Shown here: positions 9,564-18,155 of the stretch, piece by piece | How positions within the stretch are numbered: the stretch's first letter is position 1 | How the letters are laid out: the number at the start of each line of letters is the position of its first letter | From: Algoriphagus sp. | GTDB lineage: Bacteria; Bacteroidota; Bacteroidia; Cytophagales; Cyclobacteriaceae | Direction: 5' to 3' | NCBI GenBank assembly: GCA_023653075.1 | Contig: JAMNXQ010000003.1 | Span: 1-64,000 of the forward strand | Length of the DNA stretch: 64,000 nucleotides | Position numbers and translations under genes: made by a program | The notes under the pieces: model-generated | Databases searched by the model: none | What the model saw: only the letters and a program-made list of their open reading frames with translations | Told to the model about the DNA's origin: nothing

Positions 9564-12050
9564 ATGCCTGATTTTAATCCCAGTTCCTACGATTTACCTA
9601 TTGCGGAAATTATCCCTGCAGTCAAACAAAGTCTTGCCATTTCTTCTTCCTTGATCATTCAAGCACCTCCAGGAGCAGGAAAAAGTACGCTCTTGCCCCT
9701 ATCCTTACTCCATGAACCCTGGTTGGCTGGCAAAAAAATCTTGCTGCTGGAACCTCGCCGCCTGGCTACCAAAAGTATTGCACAGCGGATGTCTGATTTG
9801 TTGGGAGAAGAAGTAGGACATACAGTAGGCTACCGCATTCGATTGGATACTTGCGTCACTGCAGCTACCCGGTTGGAAGTAATCACGGAAGGAATCCTTT
9901 CCCGAATGCTCCATCAAGACAATGCCTTGGAGGATGTCGGGATGGTTATTTTTGATGAGTTTCACGAGCGAAATCTATTTTCTGAGATCGGCCTTGCGCT
10001 TTCCCGAGAGGTGCAGCAGGTCATCAGAGAGGATTTGCGCATCGTATTGATGTCTGCCACGATTGATTCAGAACAGCTTTCCAAATTATTGGATGCGCCC
10101 ATCATTCAAAGTAAGGGGAGGCAATACCCTGTTGCAGTCAATTACCTGCAGGAGGTGGATGAATATGCCATCGGAGAAGATGCGGCAAGGCAACTCATTC
10201 CATTGACCAAACAGCATTCAGGGGACTTTTTGGTATTCTTTCCTGGTCAAGGTGAAATCCGAAAAGCCGAAGAGGTATTGAAAAAATCCTTGGCTACGGA
10301 TGTTATAGTTCCTCTTTTCGGGCAACTTTCCTTTTCAGAGCAGCAGCGGGCCATTCTTCCACATCCCAGTGGAAAGCGGAAAATTGTGCTTGCCACAGAC
10401 ATTGCAGAAACATCCCTAACGATTGAGGGGGTTACTGTCGTGGTGGATACAGGCTTTGTGAAGTCCAATCGTTTTGATCCGCGCTCAGGACTCTCCAAAT
10501 TGGAACTGCACCGCATTAGCAAGGATTCTGCGGATCAACGTAGCGGTAGAGCAGGAAGGTTGGCTCCCGGCCATTCCTATCGTTTGTGGACTAAGGGTAC
10601 CCAAGCACAAATGGCTGATTTTCGTACGCCCGAACTCCTAGAAGCCGATTTGACGAGCCTTGTCCTAGACATGCAGGTCTGGGGCAAAAAAGATATCCGT
10701 AGCATGACCTGGCTCAATCCTCCCCCAGTGAGTTCCTTAGTGTCTGCCGAAAAAGTGCTGGAAGACATTGAGGCCCTCGATCAAGGTCAATTAACTTCAC
10801 ATGGGAAAGAACTGCATCTGGTACCTGCCCATCCGAGAATTGCGCACATGCTCCTCTATGCCAAAAAGGCAAACCTCCTCCCGCTAGCCACCGATATTGC
10901 AGCTATTCTAGAGGAAAAGGATCCCCTCGCATCCCAATCTGGCGTAGACCTCAACCTTCGAATTGAAGGTCTAAGACGCTTTCGAGGACAGGTAAATGGG
11001 GCATTTGTCTACAAAAAGATTGAGAAGGTAGCAGCTCAATACCGTAAACTACTTTCCGTAACTCCTGAAAATAGCCCCGTTGATCCTTGGGCTACAGGAT
11101 TGTTGCTTGCCTATGCCTATCCAGAACGGATTGCTGCAGCTCGACCTGGAAACAATGCACAGTTTCAACTTGCGAATGGTAAAATTGCCCAAATCGGGCA
11201 TAAGGATGATCTCGCCTATGAATCCTGGTTGGCAGTAGCGCACTTGGACGCCCGAGATGGAATGGGTAAAATCTGGATGGCAGCCCCATTGAATCCCAAG
11301 GATTTGGCACCCCTACTCAAAACTAAGGAGGTGCTGGAATGGGATCGAAAGAAAGGTGGCTTGCAAGCACATACTGAAATTCGGATCGGGGCAATTGTCT
11401 TGGGAAATAGACCGCTACCCAAAGTAAACCCAGAACTGGCTGTTCAACTACTTCTTAAAACCATTCAACTGGAAGGGGAATTTTTACTGGATTGGAACGA
11501 GTCTGTGATGGGATTGATTGCACGAGTGCAATCGGTAGCCACTTGGCATCCAAATCAGGGCTGGCCAAATTGGTCTACAGATTCCCTCTGTGCAACTGCG
11601 GTAGACTGGCTGGAACCCTACCTAATGGGCATTACCAAAAATGAAGAATTGAAGAAATTGAATCTTAGTCAATTTTTAACGCACTCGCTCACTTTTGAGC
11701 AGCAGCAGAAATTAGAAAGGCTAGCGCCAAGGTTTTTAACGGTACCTTCCGGAAGCGAAATACCCATACAGTACCAAGAAGATGGCAATTCCCCTCGCCT
11801 TTCGGTTCGCTTGCAGGAACTGTTTGGGATGCTTGAAACCCCGAAGGTAAATGAAGGACGCATCCCAATTTTGATCGAATTGCTATCCCCTGATTACAAA
11901 CCAGTACAACTAACACAAGATTTAAAAAGCTTTTGGACTTCAGGTTATTTTGAGGTCAAAAAAGAGCTCAAACAGCGTTATCCCAAGCATTCTTGGCCAG
12001 AAGATCCCATTTTGGCACAAGCTGTCCGAGGAGTCAAAAAAAGAGAATAA
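9564..12050 (+). CDS. hrpB: ATP-dependent RNA helicase HrpB
   Basis: QAPPGAGKSTLLPL, DEFHERN, SATID, TDIAETSLTIEGV, DQRSGRAGR; ATG at 9564. Confidence 0.92.
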   Translation: MPDFNPSSYDLPIAEIIPAVKQSLAISSSLIIQAPPGAGKSTLLPLSLLHEPWLAGKKILLLEPRRLATKSIAQRMSDLLGEEVGHTVGYRIRLDTCVTAATRLEVITEGILSRMLHQDNALEDVGMVIFDEFHERNLFSEIGLALSREVQQVIREDLRIVLMSATIDSEQLSKLLDAPIIQSKGRQYPVAVNYLQEVDEYAIGEDAARQLIPLTKQHSGDFLVFFPGQGEIRKAEEVLKKSLATDVIVPLFGQLSFSEQQRAILPHPSGKRKIVLATDIAETSLTIEGVTVVVDTGFVKSNRFDPRSGLSKLELHRISKDSADQRSGRAGRLAPGHSYRLWTKGTQAQMADFRTPELLEADLTSLVLDMQVWGKKDIRSMTWLNPPPVSSLVSAEKVLEDIEALDQGQLTSHGKELHLVPAHPRIAHMLLYAKKANLLPLATDIAAILEEKDPLASQSGVDLNLRIEGLRRFRGQVNGAFVYKKIEKVAAQYRKLLSVTPENSPVDPWATGLLLAYAYPERIAAARPGNNAQFQLANGKIAQIGHKDDLAYESWLAVAHLDARDGMGKIWMAAPLNPKDLAPLLKTKEVLEWDRKKGGLQAHTEIRIGAIVLGNRPLPKVNPELAVQLLLKTIQLEGEFLLDWNESVMGLIARVQSVATWHPNQGWPNWSTDSLCATAVDWLEPYLMGITKNEELKKLNLSQFLTHSLTFEQQQKLERLAPRFLTVPSGSEIPIQYQEDGNSPRLSVRLQELFGMLETPKVNEGRIPILIELLSPDYKPVQLTQDLKSFWTSGYFEVKKELKQRYPKHSWPEDPILAQAVRGVKKRE

Positions 12051-12057
12051 ACCGGGC

Positions 12058-12582
12058 TTACTCCTCAAAAAGGTCCTTCAACTCTTGCAGCATGGGCTCT
12101 ACCTCCAACTTCTTCAAGACTAGACTTTCCTCGTCTTCAGGATTGTGTAAGTAATGATTCCAATGCTTCTCGGCTTTGCGAATAGTTCTTGAAGTAATTT
12201 CGAATTCCACACTATCCAAATATCCCTTTGCGAGTGTGGATGCTTTAAAATTGCCGAAAAGATACACTCGAAAAATGTCCACAAAACGATCTGCAAGGTT
12301 AAACTCTTCTAGAACTTGAACGAAGGCCCCTTGTACAGCTTTGTTCTTTTTATCCAAAATGGCCTCAAAAATTGCATCTAAGGAATCTTCATTCCAGGAA
12401 GTTTTGGCTAAAGCACGACTAGCCAAATAGGCTATTTCCCATTGATCTCCTTTTACCAAGGTAATCAAGTGGTCTTTCGTCTCTTCATCAGCCATGCCTC
12501 CAAGTTTATCCGCAAAGTGAAAGGCTTCCTCTTCCTTGGGATCGCACATCCGATTCAGCACTTTTTGTATGTCTTCCTGCAT
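12058..12582 (-). CDS. hypothetical protein, HEAT-repeat-like
   Basis: MQEDIQKVLNRMCDPKEEEAFHFADKLGG... helical repeat-like; ATG at 12582. Confidence 0.6.
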   Translation of the reverse strand: MQEDIQKVLNRMCDPKEEEAFHFADKLGGMADEETKDHLITLVKGDQWEIAYLASRALAKTSWNEDSLDAIFEAILDKKNKAVQGAFVQVLEEFNLADRFVDIFRVYLFGNFKASTLAKGYLDSVEFEITSRTIRKAEKHWNHYLHNPEDEESLVLKKLEVEPMLQELKDLFEE

Positions 12583-12629
12583 ATTGTTTTCTTTCTTTGT
12601 GCAAAGATAGCCAAGCAACTGGCTTTACG

Positions 12630-13331
12630 ATGAAAATACCGCAAACTCAAGTTTTAAGTGATCAACAGGCCCTTCAGCTTTTAGAAATAGCTGAATTGAA
12701 GGGCTGGCAAATCCACTATCTTCGCGAAAAACATCAATTACTCCTTGAAAATGCGACAGGATGGTTAGCCAAGCTGTACTTGCCTTGGACCCAAACTTGG
12801 CTTCCTGAAGGAAGGTTTGAACAAGTCGAGGATGTGCATTATTGCATTACCCTGGTGCGGGCAGGACAAGCTGCTGTAGGATATTTCCATCGAGGAACCT
12901 TGCTAGATCACAAAGTTTTTCGGGCTTACCTAGTTCGTCAGAAGCAAGGAATGTCTCAGTTTAAGTACTTGAAAACCAAAGGAAAATCCAGAGCTGGCTC
13001 ACGTATTCGCTTAGAGGAAACAGAACTATTTTTTAAAGACATCAATGATCGGCTCCAGGTGTATGCCCAGCAATATCCCCTCGATTTTTGGGGACTTGGC
13101 TGTGCCAAAACCATGTGGCCCTTGTTATTTGATGGAGCGGTAAAACCACCCTTCAGTTCCAAATCGCCCGAACTGATCGAACTCCCTTATCCCTTCACCA
13201 AAGGTTCTTACGAGGAATTGCAAGAATTGGAATTGCGGTTGCAGCAATTTCATTTGCTACTTTCTCCTTTGGCTGAGCCCTTGATTCAATTACAACAAGC
13301 AGACGATCCAGAAGCAGACGATTCCTGGTAA
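12630..13331 (+). CDS. conserved hypothetical protein
   Basis: ORF from ATG 12630 (MKIPQTQVLSDQQ...). Confidence 0.6.
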   Translation: MKIPQTQVLSDQQALQLLEIAELKGWQIHYLREKHQLLLENATGWLAKLYLPWTQTWLPEGRFEQVEDVHYCITLVRAGQAAVGYFHRGTLLDHKVFRAYLVRQKQGMSQFKYLKTKGKSRAGSRIRLEETELFFKDINDRLQVYAQQYPLDFWGLGCAKTMWPLLFDGAVKPPFSSKSPELIELPYPFTKGSYEELQELELRLQQFHLLLSPLAEPLIQLQQADDPEADDSW

Positions 13332-13333
13332 GC

Positions 13334-13368
13334 ATAAAAAAACCCTTGGCTTCCGAGGAAACCAAAGG
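13334..13368 (-). terminator. intrinsic terminator of the TM2 gene (minus strand)
   Basis: Minus strand CCTTTGGTTTCC-TC-GGAAGCCAAGGG with GU pairs, followed by T-tract. Confidence 0.7.
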
Positions 13369-13391
13369 CAAAAAGGAAAGTGGGCGTTGGT

Positions 13392-13769
13392 TTAGCTTTC
13401 TTTGGTTCCTTTTTCTGGGAAAGAATAGGACAACATATGGATTGTTTCATGTGCCATCTTGATGTTGAATTCGTATGCTAGGCTTTTGTAATTCACCAAA
13501 TCCACAATGGTTCCGATAAAACACAAGCCAACCGTGATTAGGTAGAGGATTCCCAATCCAATTTGACCTAGGATAAATCGGTGCAAACCTGCAAACCCAA
13601 AGAATCCCAATAGCGTCAAAATCAAAATCATCTGAGGGTCTTTTCGTCTTGCTCGGTATACTTGAGCAAATAAAGCAGCTTCCTCTTCATCCATGGTCTT
13701 CATCAATCCTTGGATGTAGCCCAATTCCATTCCTTCCAATTCTGGAAGATGTCTCAATACATTAGCCAT
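13392..13769 (-). CDS. TM2 domain-containing protein
   Basis: ILTLLGFFGFAGLHRFILGQIGLGILYLITVGLCFIGTIVDLV. Confidence 0.85.
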   Translation of the reverse strand: MANVLRHLPELEGMELGYIQGLMKTMDEEEAALFAQVYRARRKDPQMILILTLLGFFGFAGLHRFILGQIGLGILYLITVGLCFIGTIVDLVNYKSLAYEFNIKMAHETIHMLSYSFPEKGTKES

Positions 13770-14130
13770 AGTGTGCGCGTTGTTTTAGTTGATTAATTAA
13801 TACCCAAATACGATGAAAAATTACTCCATAAGCCAAGGCTGCTGCGGGGTGCATTTGCCAAGAGGCCTGAAAATCACCTCGTGCCAAGAGATTCATCGCT
13901 TTTCCCAAACCACATCCTGGGCACCATTCGATACCTAGGTGGTGCAGGGGACAAAAACTGAACGCCTCGACCTCCGGATTGATCGTAAGAATGGCTGCAA
14001 TGCTCCCAATCCAGAAGATTAATTCCAGAGGAATCTGCCTAATCCATTGCTTTAATTCGTTCATGTGATCTGGAATTACGAAAATGATGCCAATTCCCAA
14101 AAAAAGCAGTGACAGCGTTTTTTGGATCAT
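13762..14130 (-). CDS. DUF2752 domain-containing membrane protein
   Basis: FCPLHHLGIEWCPGCGLGKAMNLLARGDFQASWQMHPAA. Confidence 0.85.
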   Translation of the reverse strand: MIQKTLSLLFLGIGIIFVIPDHMNELKQWIRQIPLELIFWIGSIAAILTINPEVEAFSFCPLHHLGIEWCPGCGLGKAMNLLARGDFQASWQMHPAAALAYGVIFHRIWVLINQLKQRAHYG

Positions 14131-14155
14131 TGGATGCCAGTTCTTGTAAGCTTAG

Positions 14156-14173
14156 CGAACAGCAAGCTGTTCG
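14156..14173. other. perfect inverted repeat CGAACAGC-AA-GCTGTTCG, no T-tract
   Basis: Direct reading; lies between two minus-strand genes. Confidence 0.8.
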
Positions 14174-14174
14174 A

Positions 14175-15257
14175 TTACGAACGTTTATGTTCTGGGAGTT
14201 GAAGTTGCAGGACCCTACCAAATTGAAGTAGCTGCTGACTTTCTAGATTTTTTTTCAATGCAGCATGGTTTTTTTGAGTACCGAAGGTTTTGAATCCTGT
14301 CCCCTTTAAAACTAGGCCCAAAATATCCCCTGGTACCTGAAGCTTGGATGAAATACCAACCGCCTGGGAGGCTTCTTTTCCAAGAAAAAATGCAAGGATA
14401 GATTCCAATTGTGTAGTTAATACTGGATCTGGGATGTTTTGCTGATAGAATTCGAGAAGCGCTCGAGTGAGTTTCTTTCCAGCCTCTGACGCTTTCAGTT
14501 GTCGCTTCCGAATTAAGCGATCTAGTTCAAAGGCTTCTTTTGCTGTAGTAGGCCAAAGGCTAGTTTCTATCCCCATCAGTTCCCCTATCCATTTCCAATA
14601 GCGTAGCAAAGCTTGGTGCTCTTTAGGGTTGGGAGGTAATCCCACTTTAGTCATCCCTCGCAGCACGATGTGGCTAAAAGCCAGATTGGTACCCAAAAGG
14701 TCTTCCTGGTTGATGGGTTCTCCGAATGCTGGATCCCAATCTTTGGCATATTTTTGAATAAAATACCGGCTAAAGCCATGAATCAGCCGAACTTTTGCGC
14801 AGCTGAGGAAAGCAGCATCTTGACTACTAAAAGCTCCTGGTTTGAAGATGTCCAATACAAAGCGGGTGGTCTCCCCTAGCCTTTCGCCAATTTGGTCTAG
14901 GATCCGCTGAGAGCGCACGAGCACTTGCGCTCCATCGGCAAATGCATAGCAATAGGGCAAGGAATAAAAGCCGAGCATGGCCAAGTATAAATCCCCATTG
15001 CGCTCAAAATAAGCTTGTGCAAGTTGATGTTCTACACTGGTAAACTCTTTTTCCTTGGCCAAGTAAAAATCAAAATAGCGTTGCAAATCCACAGGAAAAT
15101 TGACTGGAAGCCTACTTGGAATAGATTCCCAAGAATTGATTTCCTTTGCAAATTGTGGGTTTGAAACCAATACCTGTACCGCCTGATCAGCCAAGAGATC
15201 TTGTTTCAGCCGTAATTGGTCAAAAATGGCGTCGGTATATTGAGAAAGGAGTAACAC
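14175..15257 (-). CDS. oxygenase MpaB family / DUF2236-like protein
   Basis: AQAYFERNGDLYLAMLGFYSLPYCYAFADGAQVLVRSQRI...RLIHGFSRYFIQK; family-level resemblance. Confidence 0.65.
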   Translation of the reverse strand: MLLLSQYTDAIFDQLRLKQDLLADQAVQVLVSNPQFAKEINSWESIPSRLPVNFPVDLQRYFDFYLAKEKEFTSVEHQLAQAYFERNGDLYLAMLGFYSLPYCYAFADGAQVLVRSQRILDQIGERLGETTRFVLDIFKPGAFSSQDAAFLSCAKVRLIHGFSRYFIQKYAKDWDPAFGEPINQEDLLGTNLAFSHIVLRGMTKVGLPPNPKEHQALLRYWKWIGELMGIETSLWPTTAKEAFELDRLIRKRQLKASEAGKKLTRALLEFYQQNIPDPVLTTQLESILAFFLGKEASQAVGISSKLQVPGDILGLVLKGTGFKTFGTQKNHAALKKNLESQQLLQFGRVLQLQLPEHKRS

Positions 15258-15297
15258 TTCTTCTTAACCGAAAATCCGTACTTTAGTTGGCTCAGAA

Positions 15298-16221
15298 ATG
15301 CTATCCATGCGAAAAATAAATTTGATCCTCTTTCTAGGAGTACTGTTCAACTGCAGCTTAGTCCATGCACAGGTGTCTACCGACTTGTGGGTGGTCGATA
15401 CAGAAGGGAAAGGCGGGCAGATTAAACTGTTGTCCAACACAGCCAAGCCGCTGACCAACCGTCCAGAATACGACAATCAGCCTAGTTTCATCAATGATTC
15501 GGAGTTGATCTTTTCTGCTGCAGATGAAAAAGGAAATCACGACCTGATTCTCTACAGTTTCCGAACAAACCGGTTTACAAACATTACCCAAAGCCCAGAT
15601 CGAAGTGAATATTCCCCCAGCCTCACGGAATGCGGTTCTTATTTCTCAGCCATTGTGGTGGAGCCAGATGGCACCCAACGGCTATGGTTGTACCCAGTGA
15701 CTGGAGAAGCACCCGAACTCTTGTACGAAGATATTCTTCCGGTGGGCTACTACGATTGGTACGATGGAAAGGCTGCGTTATTTGTCCTTGGAGAACCCAA
15801 TTCCTTGGTGTATATCCGAGGAAAAGGAATAGTAGATACCCTAGACACGGACATCGGTAGAACGGTCAAAAAACGTCCCAATACGTCCGAAATATCCTAT
15901 TTAGATCGAAAAAAATCCATCGAAACAGATCAAGGAAAGGCGTTTGCCATCGCTTCGTTCAACCTAAAGACAGGAGAAAGAAAAGACTACGGATTTGCTG
16001 TACCGGGCTCCCAGGATTTTATCTGGATAGACAAAAACCACCTCCTGATGGCTAAGGGAAATGAAGTAGTTATCAAAAATATCCAAAAAAATAATTGGCA
16101 ATCCTTAGGAAAAATTGAATCTTCAAGCCATCAAGGAATTACGCGTATGGCCTACAGCCCTGATCTCAACAAGTTAATTCTTGTGCTCAACCGAATTCAA
16201 ATTCAAAAAAATGAACCTTAA
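15298..16221 (+). CDS. secreted TolB-like beta-propeller protein
   Basis: Signal peptide; YDNQPSFINDSELIFSAADEKGNHDLILY and SPSLTECGSYFSA repeats. Confidence 0.65.
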   Translation: MLSMRKINLILFLGVLFNCSLVHAQVSTDLWVVDTEGKGGQIKLLSNTAKPLTNRPEYDNQPSFINDSELIFSAADEKGNHDLILYSFRTNRFTNITQSPDRSEYSPSLTECGSYFSAIVVEPDGTQRLWLYPVTGEAPELLYEDILPVGYYDWYDGKAALFVLGEPNSLVYIRGKGIVDTLDTDIGRTVKKRPNTSEISYLDRKKSIETDQGKAFAIASFNLKTGERKDYGFAVPGSQDFIWIDKNHLLMAKGNEVVIKNIQKNNWQSLGKIESSSHQGITRMAYSPDLNKLILVLNRIQIQKNEP

Positions 16222-17134
16222 AATTTACCTAGTAGGCCTGAGTGTTAGCCTCTCTTTAGTTAGCCAATCTCTATTTGCCCAGTTGGAAGATAAGCGTGGT
16301 ATTGTGGCCAAGGGAGCCCAGCTTGAATTGGTAAAAGATGGTTTTGCCTTTACCGAAGGACCCGCTGTCAATCGTTTTGGAGACATCTATTTCACCGATC
16401 AGCCCAACGATAAAATCTACGTTTGGAATGCAAATAGCAATCAAGTAAGTCTAGCCAAGGAAGGTACTGGTCGTTCCAATGGCTTGTATTTTCAATTGGA
16501 TAGCAAACTGATTGCCGCTGCAGACTTAAAAAATGAGTTGGTAGAGATGGACTTACAAACTGGAAAAGAAACGGTTTTGGTTCCGTCCTTCAAAGGCAAA
16601 AAGTTAAATGGCCCCAACGATGTTTGGGTTCGACCAAGTGGAGGACTATACTTTACTGACCCCTTGTATCCTCGGCCCTATTGGGAGGGAGTTCGAAGCA
16701 AGGAAATGCAGCAAGATGGGCAACATGTGTATTTCCTATCCGAGGATCGAACTGAACTTTTCCGGGTAACCCAAGATTTAAAACAACCCAACGGTATTAT
16801 CGGTACGCCAGATGGTAAGCACTTGTTTGTAGCGGATATTGGGGCTTCCAAAACCTGGAAGTATGATATTCAAGCCGATGGCTACTTGACCAATAAAACC
16901 TTGTTTTGCGAGATGGGATCCGATGGGATGACGATCGATAACAAAGGAAACGTGTATTTGACGGGCAAGGGAGTAACCGTTTTCGATCGAAATGGGGAGC
17001 AAATTGCCCATATCCCGGTTCCTGAATATTGGACCGCGAATGTTACCTTCGGCACACTCGAGCGCAACGTGTTGTTTATCACCGCATCAGATGCCGTCTA
17101 CAAGCTAAAAATGAAAAGCAGAGGGGTTTGGTAA
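16211..17134 (+). CDS. SMP-30/gluconolactonase/LRE family protein, secreted
   Basis: FAFTEGPAVNRFGDIYFTDQPNDKIYVW; LNGPNDVWVRPSGGLYFTDPLY; NGIIGTPDGKHLFVADIG; overlaps previous gene by 11 nt. Confidence 0.88.
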   Translation: MNLKIYLVGLSVSLSLVSQSLFAQLEDKRGIVAKGAQLELVKDGFAFTEGPAVNRFGDIYFTDQPNDKIYVWNANSNQVSLAKEGTGRSNGLYFQLDSKLIAAADLKNELVEMDLQTGKETVLVPSFKGKKLNGPNDVWVRPSGGLYFTDPLYPRPYWEGVRSKEMQQDGQHVYFLSEDRTELFRVTQDLKQPNGIIGTPDGKHLFVADIGASKTWKYDIQADGYLTNKTLFCEMGSDGMTIDNKGNVYLTGKGVTVFDRNGEQIAHIPVPEYWTANVTFGTLERNVLFITASDAVYKLKMKSRGVW

Positions 17135-17138
17135 AAAT

Positions 17139-17208
17139 CGACCACGGTCGACAGACCACCGTCCACTGCTGATTTAAGTGAACTTCAAATTTAATTTCCT
17201 TTATTTCT
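17139..17208 (+). repeat. heptad element copy B: 4 x NGWCSAC (17139-17166), 13-nt linker, GAACTTCAAA (17180-17189) plus AT-rich tail
   Basis: CGACCAC|GGTCGAC|AGACCAC|CGTCCAC; homologous to 44727..44796 on the minus strand. Right edge approximate. Confidence 0.75.
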
Positions 17209-17241
17209 GGCACCAAACTAGTTAATCCTAAAAGACAAAAA

Positions 17242-17269
17242 GACGGGAGCAGGTCCCGTCTTTTTTTTT
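17242..17269 (+). terminator. intrinsic terminator
   Basis: GACGGGA-GCAGG-TCCCGTC followed by T9. Confidence 0.85.
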
Positions 17270-17292
17270 GCGCTATAGTAAGTAGTCAGACC

Positions 17293-17931
17293 TCACTTTT
17301 CCTCATCCAGGGCCTGCTTAAGTGTTCGGTCAAACACCTCGTCTGGTTGGGCTCCAGATATCCCGAATTTTCGATCAAATACAAAGAAGGGTACGCCTTG
17401 CACGCCAATCAAGCGAGACTCGTAGGCGTCTTGCTCGAGCGCATCGGTATACTTTTCCGAGAGTAGCGTAACTTCGGTAGAATCCTTGTTTAGCCCCACT
17501 TCTTCTGCTAACTGAAGTAAGGTAATGGTATCGTCGACGTTTTTCCCTTCGCAAAAATAGGCCTTCAGCAGGCGCTCCTTGAGTTGATCTTGGTGTCCTC
17601 TTTCCTTAGCCAAATGAAGTAAACGATGAGCGTTTTTGGTATTCGCCACGACAGTTTGTGTAAAATCAAAGTTCAAACCCTCCTCTTTCGCCATGGATAC
17701 CACCTGGGAAGTTACCTGCAGGGTTTGCTCCGTAGACCATCCTTTGGATTGGGAGAGGTAGTCCAACGTAGATCGGCTTGGATCACTGACCAGGTCGGGG
17801 TTCAGTTGAAAGCTTTTCCACTCCACCTCCACCTGATTGGGATCGTCTAGTTTTTGAATCGCTTTTTCCAGTTTCCGCTTGCCGATGTAGCAAAATGGGC
17901 AAGCGATATCGGACCAAATTTCAATTTTCAT
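17293..17931 (-). CDS. DsbA family oxidoreductase (FrnE-like)
   Basis: MKIEIWSDIACPFCYIGKRKLEKA (CPFC), GVQGVPFFVFDRKFGISGAQP; ATG at 17931 preferred over 18021. Confidence 0.88.
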   Translation of the reverse strand: MKIEIWSDIACPFCYIGKRKLEKAIQKLDDPNQVEVEWKSFQLNPDLVSDPSRSTLDYLSQSKGWSTEQTLQVTSQVVSMAKEEGLNFDFTQTVVANTKNAHRLLHLAKERGHQDQLKERLLKAYFCEGKNVDDTITLLQLAEEVGLNKDSTEVTLLSEKYTDALEQDAYESRLIGVQGVPFFVFDRKFGISGAQPDEVFDRTLKQALDEEK

Positions 17932-17989
17932 CTGATTTTTTGTTTCTTCATGTGATAAACAGCATACTTCACAAAGAGTTCCCGAGATT

Positions 17990-18145
17990 TTGAAAACTAA
18001 AGAATGCCCCTCCTGCGCCATGGAAGTCGATCATTCGCTTTCCATTTGTCCCATCTGTCAATTTGAATTTCCAAAACGTGCACCTTGGATTACAGGAATG
18101 GCTATCTTTTTACTTGTAGTATGGTTACTTTCCTACCTCCTTTAA
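17990..18145 (+). CDS. small zinc-ribbon + single TM helix protein (51 aa, TTG start)
   Basis: L(M)KTKECPSCAMEVDHSLSICPICQFEFPKRAPWITGMAIFLLVVWLLSYLL*; CxxC...CxxC then hydrophobic helix; not in ORF track. Confidence 0.7.
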   Translation: MKTKECPSCAMEVDHSLSICPICQFEFPKRAPWITGMAIFLLVVWLLSYLL

Positions 18146-18155
18146 TTCCAATTCC

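Noticed and set aside
17139-17166. Heptad array considered as CRISPR or ordinary microsatellite
   Set aside because: No spacers or 25-40 nt direct repeats, and units are degenerate at fixed positions, so it is neither CRISPR nor a simple perfect microsatellite; reported instead as a heptad element.
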